Source: Dromiciops gliroides
Taxonomy: Eukaryota; Chordata; Mammalia; Microbiotheria; Microbiotheriidae
Direction of reading: 5' to 3'
NCBI RefSeq assembly: GCF_019393635.1
Contig: NC_057861.1
Location: 60,868,532-60,932,531, forward strand
DNA: 64,000 nucleotides
Made by a program: the position numbers and the translations under genes. The notes beneath the pieces are model-generated. The model made no database searches, had not been told where the DNA came from, and saw nothing but the letters and a program-made list of their open reading frames with translations. Position 1 is the stretch's first letter. Every line of letters begins with the position of its first letter. Of this stretch, positions 48,971-60,235 are shown in pieces.

Positions 48971-49279
48971 GGTCCCTGGGTTCTCAAAAGCTATGTTGGT
49001 TAACCACAAGCTGGCCAGAGATGATCAGTCCAACTAAGATCAGAAGGCTGGCCCATTTCTTTGTTGTCATTAGGCCAGGGCAACTTGCAAAGGCAGGGAG
49101 AACTTGCTATCTGCATCTGCAGAGGGAGGACCCATGTAGATAAAATCACAGATGTCTTGAAGTTTTGACATGACCCCATGTTCTTACAGGTTATACCCAT
49201 GGAGTGCATATCTTGGCAGGTTTTATCAAGTAGGAAAATGTGTTGACGGTTGGCCCACTGGTGGTCTTGTTGATCTTTT

Positions 49280-49334
49280 TTTTTTTTTAAATATTATATT
49301 TTTTTTCCCGTTACATGTAAAGATAGTTCTCAAC
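49280..49334 (-). mobile_element. Extremely 5'-truncated L1 insertion (55 bp)
   Basis: Only the tail and the last bases of an L1 3' UTR are present (TTACATGTAAAGATAGTTCTC on the plus strand). A perfect 15-bp target duplication TCTTGTTGATCTTTT lies at 49265-49279 and 49335-49349. Confidence 0.75.
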
Positions 49335-49809
49335 TCTTGTTGATCTTTTGTCCCAGGACTTGCCTAGCCAAGAGCAGAGACCAATCACCAGAGGAGTAGC
49401 TCTCAGGGGGAAGGAGAGACTCAAGAAGACCCTTTCTCTATTAAGGTGGGACATGGTAGGGATATGGGTGAGTGTCAGTGAAGCCACTAACATGTGAAAG
49501 GTTGCTAGTATTCTGTGAAATAGGCACTCCAGGGCCCTAGCTGAACATTGCCCCCAGATTTCAGGCCTTCTTCTATATGGGAAGTGATAGGTAACAAGTG
49601 GAGGGAGTGAATCAAGTAAGAGGGATAGGACCTGGGCCCAAGTTCTTGGTGCGTCCAGTGGAGTAGGAGGCTGGCTACCACCTAGGCATGGAGTAGGTGA
49701 AGGAAACATGCACATTTCAGTTTCTCTGGCTCTCCAACGCCCCTGGACACCAGCTCTTGGGCTCACTGGCTCAGGAAGTCAACACCCCTCAATCCTGGAC
49801 CCCCTCCCA

Positions 49810-52800
49810 CTATTGCAGATACAGCAGCTTTCGGAGGGTGCTCTGGATCTCAGGGTTCACCTTCCTAGGCTTGCCTTCTTCCATCAGCTCAGCGTCAGCC
49901 ATACGTCGGGTCACCTGTATGGGCAGGGGAATTCAAGGTGAGCCTCCTTGTTGGGGAGTGGCCATTAGCAGGGCTGTTGGCAGGACCTCTGTACAAGTAA
50001 GACTCTGGGGAGAAGTCAGAGGCACCAACAGTCTACATAATCGGGTGTGAAGGCAACCTTCTTGTCCCCTTGCCCCTAAACCCCTCAGTGTGGTCATGGC
50101 TTGGGCCACCATGAAGGAGGCTTCTGCTTTATAGGAGGGAAAGATGTCCAGGGAGGTGGGGGATACTGGGGTTTGTGAAGGCAGAGGTGCCTGAGTCTGT
50201 CTGCAAGGGAGAGTCATTGGCTAAAAGATGGTGCCTGCTTTGTCTGGCTTTTGAGTTAGAAGAGAGGAGGATGAAGGAGGAAGAGAGAAGAAGGAACAGG
50301 AAGAAAAGAGGGAAGAAGAAAGAAGGGGGAAAGGAGTAGGTAGAAAAGGGAAGAAAGAAAAGACAAAAGGAATGTAAAAAATAAGGGGAGAAGGAGGACA
50401 GAAGGAGGTTAAATTAGCCAATTAAAAACATTGACTAAGCAGGTTATGTGCTAGAGTTGCTAGAGATACCAAGACAAAAATGGGATAGTATTTGTCCTCA
50501 GGGAGCTTACATTCTCCTATGTAGCTAGGGCATCTAAAAAAAATCTAAATATGCAATAGCTACACAGTGATTTGGGCAAGGGACACTAACCACTGGGGGA
50601 ATCAGGAGGGGTGTCTTGAAGGAGGTGGCACCTGAGCCTAGTCTTCAGTTTTTAGAGGTGGAGGTGGAGAGGGAGAGTGTGGAGAACAGCTCATGTGAAT
50701 GCACAAAGGTGGGAAGTGGGCTCTCAAGTGCAGCAAATGAATGACAGGGTAAAACAGTCTGCTTGGAACTTAGAGCCCCTGAAGGGAAATCATGTGTAAT
50801 CAGCCTTGAGAGATTGGAGCCAGATGGCAAAAGGTTTCAGATGGAAAACTGAGGAAATGGTGTTCTATTTTGCTGTGGTTTAGTTGGTTTCAGTCACGTC
50901 CCACTCTTTGTGGCCCCTTCTGGGGTTTTCTTGGCAGAGTTACTGGAATGGTTTGCCATTTCCTTCTCCAGCTCATTTTACAGATAAGGAAACTGCGGCA
51001 AACAGGGTGAAGTTACTTGCCCAGGGTCACACAGCTAGTAAGTGTCTGAGGTTGGATTGAACTCAGGACTTCCTGACTCCAGGCCCAGGGTTCTATCCAC
51101 TGTGCCACTTACCTACTCCTTGTGCTTTACACTAAAGGCAAAAGGGAGCCACTGAAGCCTTCTCCTAGCTGTCCAGTCTTATTGCACCTTACATCCCAAC
51201 GTGTACTCTCCATTAAACTGTAAGCTCTTTGAAGGCAGGGCTGTCTTTTGCCTCTTTTTGTATCTCCGGCACTTAGCACAGTGCCGGGCACATAGTAGGT
51301 GCTCAATAAATGTTTATTGAGTTGGATAGCATTGAATTCTTGAGTAGCAGACTGACATGGTTGCATGATTTTGGAATATCAGGCTGAAGGAGAGGATGGG
51401 AAGGTTGGAGTTGTAGGAGAGAGAAGCTGGGGAGGAGAGAGGTGCAGACAGGACAAGGATGAATCCTTACAAGGATGGGAGTAGAGTTTGGAGGGCTTTG
51501 GATTCACAGGCTCTAGAGCCAGACCTCAGACTCCATCAAGTCTTGTATTCCCATTTTACAGATGAGTAAATTGAGGAACAAAGACGCTAAGTGACTTGCT
51601 TAAGGCCACATGGCTAGAAGTTATGTCACTGGGATCTGAGGTCCAGCTCTAATGTTTTTTCTTGTCTTCTTTCTCTTCTTCTTTCTCCCCTCCTCTTCCT
51701 CCCAGGCTCAGCATCCCATTCTTTTTTCATGCTCCCTAGCCTTGGAGGGGCAGGATTTCTGGTCTGAAAGGCTCTAGTCTCAAGGACAAGGGCCTGTAGG
51801 AAGGAGGGCTCTGGGACTGGTCAGCTCCCCGGATTCTCACCTCAGTCAGTAGATCCAGGATGTGACCTTTCATATTGGTGAATACGTCTACTATAGTCTG
51901 GATGAAAAAGGAACCATCCTCCTCATGACGGTAGGCAATGTATCCTGAGAAAACCAGGAGGATCATTTGTCTTGTGCAGGGGCCTGTCCAGGAGGGGAGA
52001 TGGCACGAGGGAGGGAGATCGCACTGGGTTTTAGGGGGAAAATGTGTGGGAACAATGGGATCATCCTGGGTTGGCGAGGGTTATGGGAAGGAAGTGGGGG
52101 AGGGCCGTGGATAGGAAAGGCAGGGAAGGAGCATCAGGGAGCAGAAGGGGAGCCCTCACCCTCCACAGTGGCGTAGACATGCAGGATGTCTGTGTAGGTT
52201 GGGAGCTTGGGAAGCTGTTCAGCCAAGACGACAGTCTCGTCGGACCCTGCTGGCTGAACCACCTCGCCAGCGTCTTTCTGATCTACAAAGTACAGATAGA
52301 GGTGTGCTTGTCAGAAGCGGGCTCCTGGAGGAGAGAGGTAGAACAGACGAGCCCTAATAGGGCTCAATACCCCGAGAACAGGAAAAGGAGGGTGTGGAAC
52401 AAATGCTGGGCTGTGGGTCCTATAGGGTGGACTGTGGCTTCCCTGGCTTCTAGCATCTGGACTGGGTTGAGTTCTGAGCTCAGAGATTTGTGAGATCTCT
52501 GGGTTCTGGGGCCGGGCTCTTAGCTACGGGCCCTGGACTCTTTGGGATCTGGGTGCTGGGTTGGGTTGAGCTCTTTGTTATGCTGAGCCCTAAGCCCTAA
52601 GGCTTTGGACTTCAAGCTGGACTGGGCAGGTTAGAGAGATCCTGCTTCCTCTTCCTCCCCTTCTCTTCCTCCTCCTCCTCCTCCTCCTCCTCCTCCTCTT
52701 TTTCCCCTTCCTCCTCTCTCTCTCCCTCCCCTCCTCCTTTTCTACCACCTCCACTTTCTCCTCCTCCTCTTCTCCCCCTCCTCTTCCTCCCCCTCCCTTG

Positions 52801-53780
52801 TTCCTCCTCCTCCTCTTCCTCCTCTCCCACCACCTCCACTTTCTCCTCCTCCTCTTCTCCCTCTCCCCTCCCTCCCCCTCCTCTTCCTCCCCCCTCCCCT
52901 GCTTCCCATCCCCCTTCTCTTCCTCCTCCTCCTTCTCCCCTTCCTCCTCCTCCTCCTCTCTTCCTCTGCTTACCTCCTCTGCAGGCTTGTACAATGAACA
53001 CCTTGGGCTTGCCCCGTAGGGCCCGGCAGTTCTTGTTAGTGAGTATAGAAAAGAGATCCTCCAACTTAATGGTGTGGCCATCGATCCCTTGCAGTACGCC
53101 TTCCTCGCCATGGGCCATGAGCACCACAAAGCAGCAGCTCACCGGGTCTTTCATCTGGTCCATTTCATCTCTGAACTTTTCCAGCTCCTCCCAGAAACCC
53201 TGCCCGGGAGATATCCAAGTCCAGGGGCACTGGCTGAGACAGGGCTAGAGGCTCAGGGGGGTATGGTCGCTCAGAACCCCCATGGAATGGTCTGAGGAAG
53301 GGAGAAGAGGAGCCTAGGGCCTTGTCTCCTGCTCCCCCTATTTCTCACCAGAGCCTATGGGGGATGGGGGGGGCTGTTGTACCTTGGCTGGGAGGTTCCT
53401 CTTCACTGTGCTCTTAAAGCCCAGGTCCTTGTACATCTGCTCCAGGGCCTTCACGTCAGTCTCTGATCCTGCTCGGTTCTTGGTGATGCACAGGGTCAGA
53501 GCCAGGCGGGCGTCTGACATGTCGTAAGCATCCTGGGCCCCAGAACAGGTCAAGAGTCAAGAGCACAATGGGCCCACAGACCTTCTTCCTCCTGCAGACT
53601 TATGGACTTTGCTTCATCTCCACTCCCCCCTCAGTGGGATCCTTCCCATCTTTCCCTCTCCTCCCCCCCATCCCCTCACCCCACACCCACATCCACCTCA
53701 TTTTATGAGCTTTCACTTGTCCCTTCTTGCAGGCTGCATGAACCCACCTGGTCTGTAGATTGCTCAGTCTCCGAGCTCAT
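49810..53780 (-). CDS. CASP14: Caspase-14, six coding exons, apparently intact
   Basis: Coding exons in transcript order are 53780-53748, 53532-53383, 53199-52974, 52282-52160, 51944-51841 and 49914-49810. They total 741 nt (246 residues plus TAG); the human protein is 242. Every junction is GT-AG and the phases agree. Exon 1 gives [11 protein letters not shown] and exon 2 starts [12 protein letters not shown]. Exon 3 holds catalytic His91 (LMAHGEEG) and Cys134 (QACRG). Exon 5 holds GYIAYR with the family arginine, and exon 6 ends [10 protein letters not shown]. Caspase-14 is a short-prodomain cysteine protease of cornifying keratinocytes that helps process filaggrin and form the skin barrier; here that role is inferred from orthology. 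The chosen ATG has G at -3 and matches the human start. The large/small-subunit linker (residues 137-178) is two residues longer than human and its core differs. No stop or frameshift is seen in the exons. Confidence 0.96.
50255..50410. repeat. Purine-rich tract in CASP14 last intron
   Basis: About 150 bp almost entirely A and G on the plus strand (pyrimidine on the gene's strand). Confidence 0.85.
50430..50870 (-). mobile_element. L2 fragment near the CASP14 3' end
   Basis: Antisense L2: TCAGGGAGCTTACATTC and CTTGAAGGAGGTGGCACC. It lies inside the last CASP14 intron (49915-51840). Confidence 0.6.
50878..51118 (-). mobile_element. SINE with BovB-like (RTE) 3' tail
   Basis: The left part reads CAGTCACGTCCCACTCTTTGTGG and TTACTGGAATGGTTTGCCATTTCC, like the 3' end of BovB/RTE LINEs. 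The right part is the inverted tRNA-SINE head ending CTGTGCCACTTACC. It lies in the last CASP14 intron. Confidence 0.65.
51130..51340 (+). mobile_element. L2 3' tail in CASP14 last intron
   Basis: Typical tail: CTGTAAGCTCTTTGAAGGCAGG, CAGTGCCGGGCACATAGTAGG, CAATAAATGTTTATTGAG. Confidence 0.75.
52640..52972. repeat. Long pyrimidine tract in the CASP14 intron after the catalytic exon
   Basis: About 330 bp of C and T on the plus strand, built of CCT and CTCC units, so the transcript is purine-rich. It begins within a few bases of the splice donor of the exon carrying the active-site cysteine. Two open frames across it are low-complexity read-outs, not genes. Confidence 0.92.
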
Positions 53781-53826
53781 GTCTCCTCTCACACTTGTCC
53801 TAGCACTCAGGGCCTTAGGTTGGATA
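53781..53826 (-). other. CASP14: CASP14 5' UTR part of first coding exon
   Basis: Upstream of the ATG on the minus strand there is a good acceptor (CCTTTCCTCAG ending at 53827), so about 46 bases of leader lie in the same exon as the start codon. This fits a caspase-14 gene with a spliced non-coding first exon. It is inferred from splice consensus only. Confidence 0.6.
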
Positions 53827-53994
53827 CTGAGGAAAGGGGCGAGGGGTGAAGTTAGTGCAGAGGAATCAGGTAGAAGTTCTCCTGGGGAGGACAGAAGAAT
53901 ACAGGGACTGGAAGTATTTCCTATTGCATTCATCAGGGGAGGTAGAGTTGAAATGACCCCACAGCCCTATGACACTCCCTCCCCTCTTTTCTTC

Positions 53995-54140
53995 TTTTCT
54001 TTTCTTTCTTTCTTTCTTTTTTTTTTTTTTTTTGAGGGGTAATGAAGGTTAAGTGACTTGCCCGGGGCTGCTGGATTTGAACTCAGGTCCTCCTGAATCC
54101 AGGGCCAGTGCTCTGTCCACTGCGCCACCTACCTGCCCCC
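53995..54140 (-). mobile_element. tRNA-derived SINE in CASP14 intron 1
   Basis: Inverted copy with a long T-rich tail, 215 bp upstream of the start codon on the gene's strand. The internal CACACAGCTAGTAAG part is deleted. Confidence 0.82.
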
Positions 54141-55059
54141 CTCCCTCCCCTCTTTTGAGGAGAGATCACGGATAGTGTAATGGGAAGGGCACACGGCTTT
54201 CTGTCTGTGCGTGATCTTCATTTCTCTGGACTTCATTTCCCTCATCTGTAAAATGGGGGAAGTAGATGATCTCTTCTATTCCTTCCAACTCTGATGCTGA
54301 TTCCATGATCTCTCCTTCCATATTATAGAGGGAAGTGTCTGATGAGCTACAGATTTTTGTAGTGTCAAAGGTCAAAGGTTTGGAGCGGGAAGGGTCCAGG
54401 CAAGATGCAGTTTTCAGCTGCTTTTAGATGCTAAGCACCGAGGGTGTAAAGAAAGGCAAAAACATGATCCCTGCCTCAAGGAGCTCCCATTCTAATGGGG
54501 TTACATGCACACACGTGTACAAATGGAAGGAGATCTCAGGGGAAAGGCACAAGCCTGGAGAGCACAGAGGAATTGTCAAGGGCTTCTTGTACGAGCTGGG
54601 ATTTGAGCTGAATCTCAAAGGGAGCCGGCAAAGCCAGTGGAAGACAAGGCAGGAAGAGACTTTAGAGATTATCTAATCTTCATCCTCTTTGCTTTACAGA
54701 CAGGGAAACTGAGGCCCAGAGAGGAGAAAGTAACTTTCCCAAGGTTATATGAGTATCAGAGCCTAGATCCAAACACAGGTCCTTTGACACCCCAGCCTTG
54801 GTGCTCTTCCCAAGGTGTTTCTCTGGATTCCAGGGAATTCATCACAAAGGTACTTGGCAGGATGACAGAGCCTGAGACTAAAAGTGGATGAGGCTGCAAA
54901 AGGAAGGGAGACTCCTGGCAGTGAGATGCTGGAAAGTGCAAATGATTCTGAGGAGGACGAAAAGGGGGAGGCATCTAAAGAGAAAGGGAACTCAGATTTC
55001 TCTAGGACACATCTAAGAAATAAAAATGAGGGCAGGCAAAAGGATGAATCAATTGATCG

Positions 55060-55340
55060 ACTGATTGACAAGCCCTTATAAAAAGCCTACTATGGGCAGG
55101 CCCTGTACCAGGCAATGGGGATAAAAGGGCAAAACTCTGTTTTCAGGGTGCATACATTCTAGGGTGGGGGTGGGGAAGCGAAACAACACGTACCTATATG
55201 TGGGTAGACAACACAAATGGAAGATAATTCTTTGAAGGGAGGACACTGGCAGCTGGGGGGAGTTTAGCAAAGGATGCCTCTAGATGATGGTGCTTGGGAT
55301 GAGTTTTGAAGGAAATGTGGGATTTGAAGAGGTGGCCACT
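55060..55340 (-). mobile_element. L2/MIR-type fragment in CASP14 intron 1
   Basis: Antisense copy beginning TTGACAAGCCCTTATAAAAAGCC and containing GATGAGTTTTGAAGGAAATG. Confidence 0.5.
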
Positions 55341-55895
55341 GCCAAAGCAGCTTTCCTAAACTGCAGGTCTGACCATGGCACCCCTCTCCTCAATCATCTC
55401 CAGTGGCTCCCTATTACCTCCAGGATCAAATAGAAGATCCTGTGTGGCTTTGAAAACCCTTCACAATCAGACCCCTGCCTACCTTTCCAGTCTTTTTACT
55501 TTTTACTCCCTACCACATATTCTATGATCCAGTAACAATGGCCTTATTGCTTTTCCTCAGCCCTGACATCCCATCTGCAGTCTATCTTCCACCCCTACCT
55601 ATAACGCCCTTCATCCTCACCTCTGTCTTTTAGCTTTTCTGGGTTCCTTCAAGACTTAGCTGAAATCATGCATCCTTACCAGTCCTCACCCCTACCTTGT
55701 CCCCTTTACTTTGAGGGCCTTCCTCTGAGATGCCCCTCTCTTTATGTCTTTATATTTTATATGTACAGTGTCTCTCCCATTAGAATGTAAGATCCTTGAG
55801 GGCAGGGACTATGTTTTTGCTTTCCTTTATATGTCTTGCGCTTAGCACAGTGCCCAACACACAGGGTATGCTTAACAAGTGCTTGAACAACTGAC
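55340..55895 (+). mobile_element. L2 3' end in CASP14 intron 1
   Basis: About 550 bp in L2 order: AATCATCTCCAGTGGCTCCC, TGATCCAGTAACAATGGCC, GTAAGATCCTTGAGGGCAGGG, CACAGTGCCCAACACACAGGG. Confidence 0.75.
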
Positions 55896-56699
55896 TGACA
55901 GGTGATGAGGTAAGAGGGCACTAAGTGCACACACAGGAAGTGGCTGGAAGGTCACTTCTGGAAGAGGTCCAGTGTGACCACATCATACAGCTTATAGAGG
56001 GAAGGAATGTAGAACAAAGCTAGAAAAATGTAGGGATGACAGATTTTCAAAAGAGTGGCACAGTCCTGTGAGGATAATGTCAGAAAGGCTAAAACCCTAA
56101 GTGAGCAGCAGAGACCATGAGGGCAAGAACCCCACCCCCAACATAGGGGCAAGGAGAGGATAGGACGGTCAGTGAAGGATGGGGCTCAGAGCCATGTCCA
56201 CTCTCTTCTCCCTCATCCTCCAGGTCACCAGCACAGCCTCAGCTTCCTCCGCCTCAGGGGACACACTTGGTCTTTCAAATGCCCAACTGTAGCTTTGGCT
56301 CATGCCATCATTTCATTCTCAATCCATTGTCATATCTTCCCCATTGAAATCTTGGAGTCCTGGCTCAAATACTCCCTACCACAGGAAGCTTCCCAGACTC
56401 TTCTGGTTCAGACCCATGAACCATTTGAACCCTACCCCCCACCCCCAAGCCCTCTCTGAATGCCCAAGGACCCATTGTCTCTCTCAGGCAATTTTGTACT
56501 GTAGTTATTTGTAGATTTATCTTAGGTCTCTGTGCAGGGGAGAGGCTGTGCACCTTATTTCTCTGAATTTCCCATAGGAGCCAGCACAGGGCCCTGCCCA
56601 GGGGAGGCCATCAGTGAGCACATAGTTCTTGAATGAATGAGTGAATAAATGACTTGCTCTGACCTGGCTTTGGTCCTATCAGACAATGAAGCTGTTCCC

Positions 56700-57235
56700 A
56701 TGGGGACAAAGGGAGGGAGGGAGAGAGAAGGAGCAGAGAAGAAATAACAAAGGGGGAGAGTATTAAAAGTGGGAAAAGGGGGGAGACAGAGGAAGGGGAG
56801 AGGAGGGAAAAAGGGAAAGGAGGGAGGATGAAGAGGGGTTGGAGGGGAGGGGTAGAGGATTAAGAGAGGGAGAAAGGAAGGAAGTAGAGTATGAAGAGAT
56901 AGAGTCAAGGAGAGGGTGAAGATGAAAGAAGAGGGAATTAGGAGGGGAAAGGGGAAAAGAGGAGAGGATGAAGTGAGAGATAGGCGGTAAAGGTGATAAA
57001 GAGGTAGAAGAGAAGAAAGTGAAGGAAGGGAGGGAGACAGAGGACAGGATGAGTAGGGTGAGAAGGGGAGGGGAGGGGCAGAAAGAGGATGAGGTAAATG
57101 GTGAAGGGGAGCAACAGGGAAAGAGGGAGAAGGAGACAGAAGGATGGGATGGAGAGGAAGAAGGGGAAGAGGGAAGAAGAGAGAGAAGAGAGATAGAAGG
57201 GGGAGTATGGGCTGGGAGAGAAGGACAAAGTGTTG
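56700..57235. repeat. Long purine tract in CASP14 intron 1
   Basis: About 530 bp of mostly A and G on the plus strand (GGGAG, GAGGA, GAAGG units), hence pyrimidine-rich on the gene's strand. It ends some 75 bases from the proposed first-exon donor. Confidence 0.92.
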
Positions 57236-57308
57236 GTGAGAGGTCACTGGGACCCATCTCTGGGAGCCAGGGCTTGAGGAAGTCCCAGTGTGGAGGGCAG
57301 CACTTACC

Positions 57309-57420
57309 TAGTCTGAGGGCAGCAGCCCCACAGCAGAAGGCTCAGCAGGATGACTTGATCTTGGACAAGGAGGAAGGGGGGTTCAGTCCTGGTCCTGAAC
57401 GCAGGTATTCAGTGTTGGGG
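57309..57420 (-). other. CASP14: Candidate non-coding first exon of CASP14
   Basis: On the minus strand an exon-like segment ends CAGACTAG at 57309/57308 and is followed by a near-perfect donor, GTAAGTG. It lies about 3.5 kb upstream of the acceptor used by the start-codon exon. The human gene also begins with a non-coding exon. The transcription start is unknown and no clear TATA box is seen; the 57420 boundary is nominal. Confidence 0.4.
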
Positions 57421-57807
57421 ACGGTGCAGGTCACCGTCATCAAATTCCTGGACGTTTCTGTGTCTCTCTTTTGACCATGCTGGGGAGGAGAGAGCTCCGA
57501 ATGTGTCAGGCTGGCTGCCACCTGGACTGCCTGTGACTTGAATGCTCTCCCTGACATCCTTTTGTAGTAATGGAGAGAAAAGGAAACTCCCTTCATGCAG
57601 GCCTGAGTGAGGAAACTCTGCCACATGCCAAGGCAAGCAGGCCCTGGACACCACCCAAACAGGGCTCATCTAGGACCTACTGCCTGAAGGGAGATTGGCA
57701 ATGCCAGGGGCACCGAGGCCAAGAATTTTGAACTTCAATAGTTCACAGACAACCTTCTCAAGAGCCTGCTCAGCCAGGTGCTTTTTAGCAGTCTGGTCTT
57801 AGAAATT

Positions 57808-58110
57808 GAAGGAGCAGATAGGCAGTGCAGTGGATAGAGCACTGGCTCTGAAGTTGGGAGGCTCTGAGTTCAAATCTGACCTTAGACACTTACTAGCTGT
57901 GTGACCCTGACAGGTTACATGACCCCTATTGCCTTAAAAAACATCTGGGGCCATCTCCAGTCATCCTGATACATATCTTGCCACTGGATCCAGCTGGGAG
58001 AGAGTAAGGTTGGTGACTTTGTAGCCCTCCCTCACTTCAATTCAATTCACTGCAAGTCATGACATTGCCTCCTGATATCATGGTCCTCTTTGAGAAGGAA
58101 GGACCAACAG
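57808..58110 (+). mobile_element. tRNA-RTE composite SINE, nearly full length
   Basis: The head has the tRNA-like A and B boxes (GTGCAGTGGATAG, GAGTTCAAATC) and the TAGCTGTGTGACCCTG core. It then passes into a different tail, GGCCATCTCCAGTCATCCTG to TGGTCCTCTTTGAGAAGG, ending in an ACAGCAAC-type repeat. The same tail occurs inverted near 35.2 kb. This fits a SINE moved by an RTE-clade LINE. Confidence 0.7.
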
Positions 58111-58589
58111 CAACTTCAAAATTTAAATTTAACAAACATTTATTAAGTGTCTCTGGTATGCAGAACTTTTTCTACCATCTGCTCAGCCTCCCCCATCCTT
58201 CTTCTCTTTACCTTTCCCATCCTCATCCTCATCAGCATCCCCATCCCCAGCTTCACTCCTAACATCTCTCTCCCTCACATCCTGATCCTGTGTATATTTA
58301 TTCTCAAAATAATCTTCATCTTGTTCTCACTCTTCTCATTGACCTTATCCAGAATCATAGAAGTTGAATAGTTGTGTCTTTCCTCTATCATTTAGTATTA
58401 TCATCATATCTATTCTTGAACCAAACTCACCCCTTTTTGATCTTCCTCTCTCCCCAACTTCTTCTTTCCATTACTTTATCTTTCATACCCTAACAACACT
58501 GTCTCCAACCCCATTCCACTTAATGAAATCCTTCTCAACCTTTAAGATTTGGGGGTACTATTTTTAGTAGGGCCGTTGATAAGCCAGCA

Positions 58590-58960
58590 CACATCCAAGG
58601 TAGGGCAACCGAGATGATGAAATGATTCAATATAATAAAGCCTGGAGAAGTCAAAACTTTGTGGAAGATAGAATTACCCTCAAATATTTTAAGGGTTTAG
58701 ATTCATTCTGTTTAGCCCAAAAGGGCAAAAGTAGGAGCAAAGAGGCAGATTTCAGTTCATTATAAGGAAAGCATTCTAATAATCACAGCTGACTAAAAGT
58801 TAGATGGTCTGATTGGAATGGTAGCCAGCTTCCCATTATTGGAAGTCTTCAAGGGGTGATTAAATGACTACTTTTCAGGGATCTTGTAGAAGGGATGCCT
58901 CTTTTGGGTGGGAGGTTAGGTGATTTGTGACACTCCTTCCAACTCCAATGTTATAATATT
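58590..58960 (+). mobile_element. L3/CR1 3' end remnant
   Basis: The blocks CCAAGGTAGGGCAACCGAGATG, GTTTAGCCCAAAAGGGCAAAAG and ACACTCCTTCCAACTCCAATG follow the CR1 consensus order. Plus orientation and old. Confidence 0.6.
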
Positions 58961-59924
58961 ATTCCTTGTAGAATAGTTGGGGTCCCTGCCTGGTGTAAGT
59001 CAGAGGATCTTTAATTATGTAACTTGTGAACAATGACAAACAGCTGCACCCATTGTCTCTAAGAGATTCTAATGGGGACATGAAGAGTCAATGTAAAAAT
59101 GGGGTTACCTTTCAGGAATTTGAGGGAGGACCTATGTTGGGATGAATTCTAATCTTTCTAAGGTGGTAAGAACTCTAACTCTTTTCAGTGTTTCTTAGAT
59201 TCAGAGCTGGATCTAAAACAATATCTAGGCCAAACCCCTCCCTACAATTTTACAGGTAAAGAAATTGAGGTTAAGTCCTGTCTAAGGTCTAAGATAGTAA
59301 ATGGTTGAATTGGGACGGACCCCAGGTTTTCTGGCTCCAAACCAAATACTCTCCCACTCTATCATCCAGGTTCCTCCTTAGTTTTCTTTCCCATAAGGAA
59401 GAGGGATAAATACAATGAATCAATAAGCTTGAGGCAAAGAACCAAGGTGAGAAAATTTCCCAATTAGTTTGGGTATATTCTGGAAAGAACATTCCATTCT
59501 TGCTTGGGGCCATGGTGCAGTGAGGAGAGCACTGCCTATCCAGTCTGAGAATCTCAGTCCAGATCTTGGCTCTGTCATTTATGCTCTCTTGGCCTCAGTT
59601 TCCTCATCTTTAAAATGAAGGCATTAGATTAAGATTCTGCCTAGCTCTAAATCAAGTATTCCCTCAACCCCATTTTAGTTTGGGGAACTTTCATTAATGA
59701 TTAGCTTAAGGAATTTAGGTCCCAAGGTCCTTTCCTGGCCTGCAAAGTGACCTTCCCTTGAATTATTACTTTAGAATTTTCTTTTTCTCTTCTTTCTGAG
59801 TGGCAGTGTGGACAGAGAGCTGGCTTTGGATCCGGGGGGCACTAAGTCTTCTCTCTAGAACATATTATTGTGTGACACTGAGCAAGGCATTTAACCTTTC
59901 CATGCTCTGGGCAATTTCTTTTTT

Positions 59925-60098
59925 CTTTTCTTCTTCTTCTTCTTCTTTTTTTTTTTTTTTTTTGCGGGGCAATGGGGATTAAGTGACTTGCCCAAGGTCA
60001 CACAGCTAGTAAGTGTCAAGTGTCTGAGGCCGGATTTGAACTCAGGTCCTCCTGAATCCAGGGCCGGTGCTTTATCCACTGCGTCACCTAGCCGCCCC
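59925..60098 (-). mobile_element. tRNA-derived SINE
   Basis: Inverted copy with a TTC/poly(T) tail and CpG-containing ends (TGCGTCACCTAGCCGCCCC). Target word TGGGCAATTTCTT repeated on both sides. Confidence 0.87.
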
Positions 60099-60134
60099 TG
60101 GGCAATTTCTTAAGATAATAAATGGTAGAGAAGG

Positions 60135-60235
60135 TCCTGCTATTGAGGTTCAGTTGTTTTTCAGTTGTGTCTGGCTCTTTGTGGCCCCATTTAAGGTTTT
60201 CTTGGTAAAGCTACTGGAGTGGTTTCCTATTTCTT
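60135..60235 (-). mobile_element. BovB-like (RTE) 3' fragment
   Basis: CAGTTGTGTCTGGCTCTTTGTGG and CTACTGGAGTGGTTTCCTATTTC match the tail at 50.88 kb. It is cut by a SINE at 60236-60395. Confidence 0.6.

Noticed and set aside
52590-53163. Two long minus-strand open frames of 179 and 183 codons rich in Glu, Arg and Lys
   Set aside because: Their N-terminal part is the CASP14 catalytic exon (in frame or as a shadow) and the rest is translation of the low-complexity purine strand past the splice donor.
56555-57257. A 230-codon minus-strand open frame rich in Ser, Pro and Leu, with overlapping frames
   Set aside because: It is the read-out of a polypurine/polypyrimidine tract. No domain, no biased codon use, and several frames are open at once.
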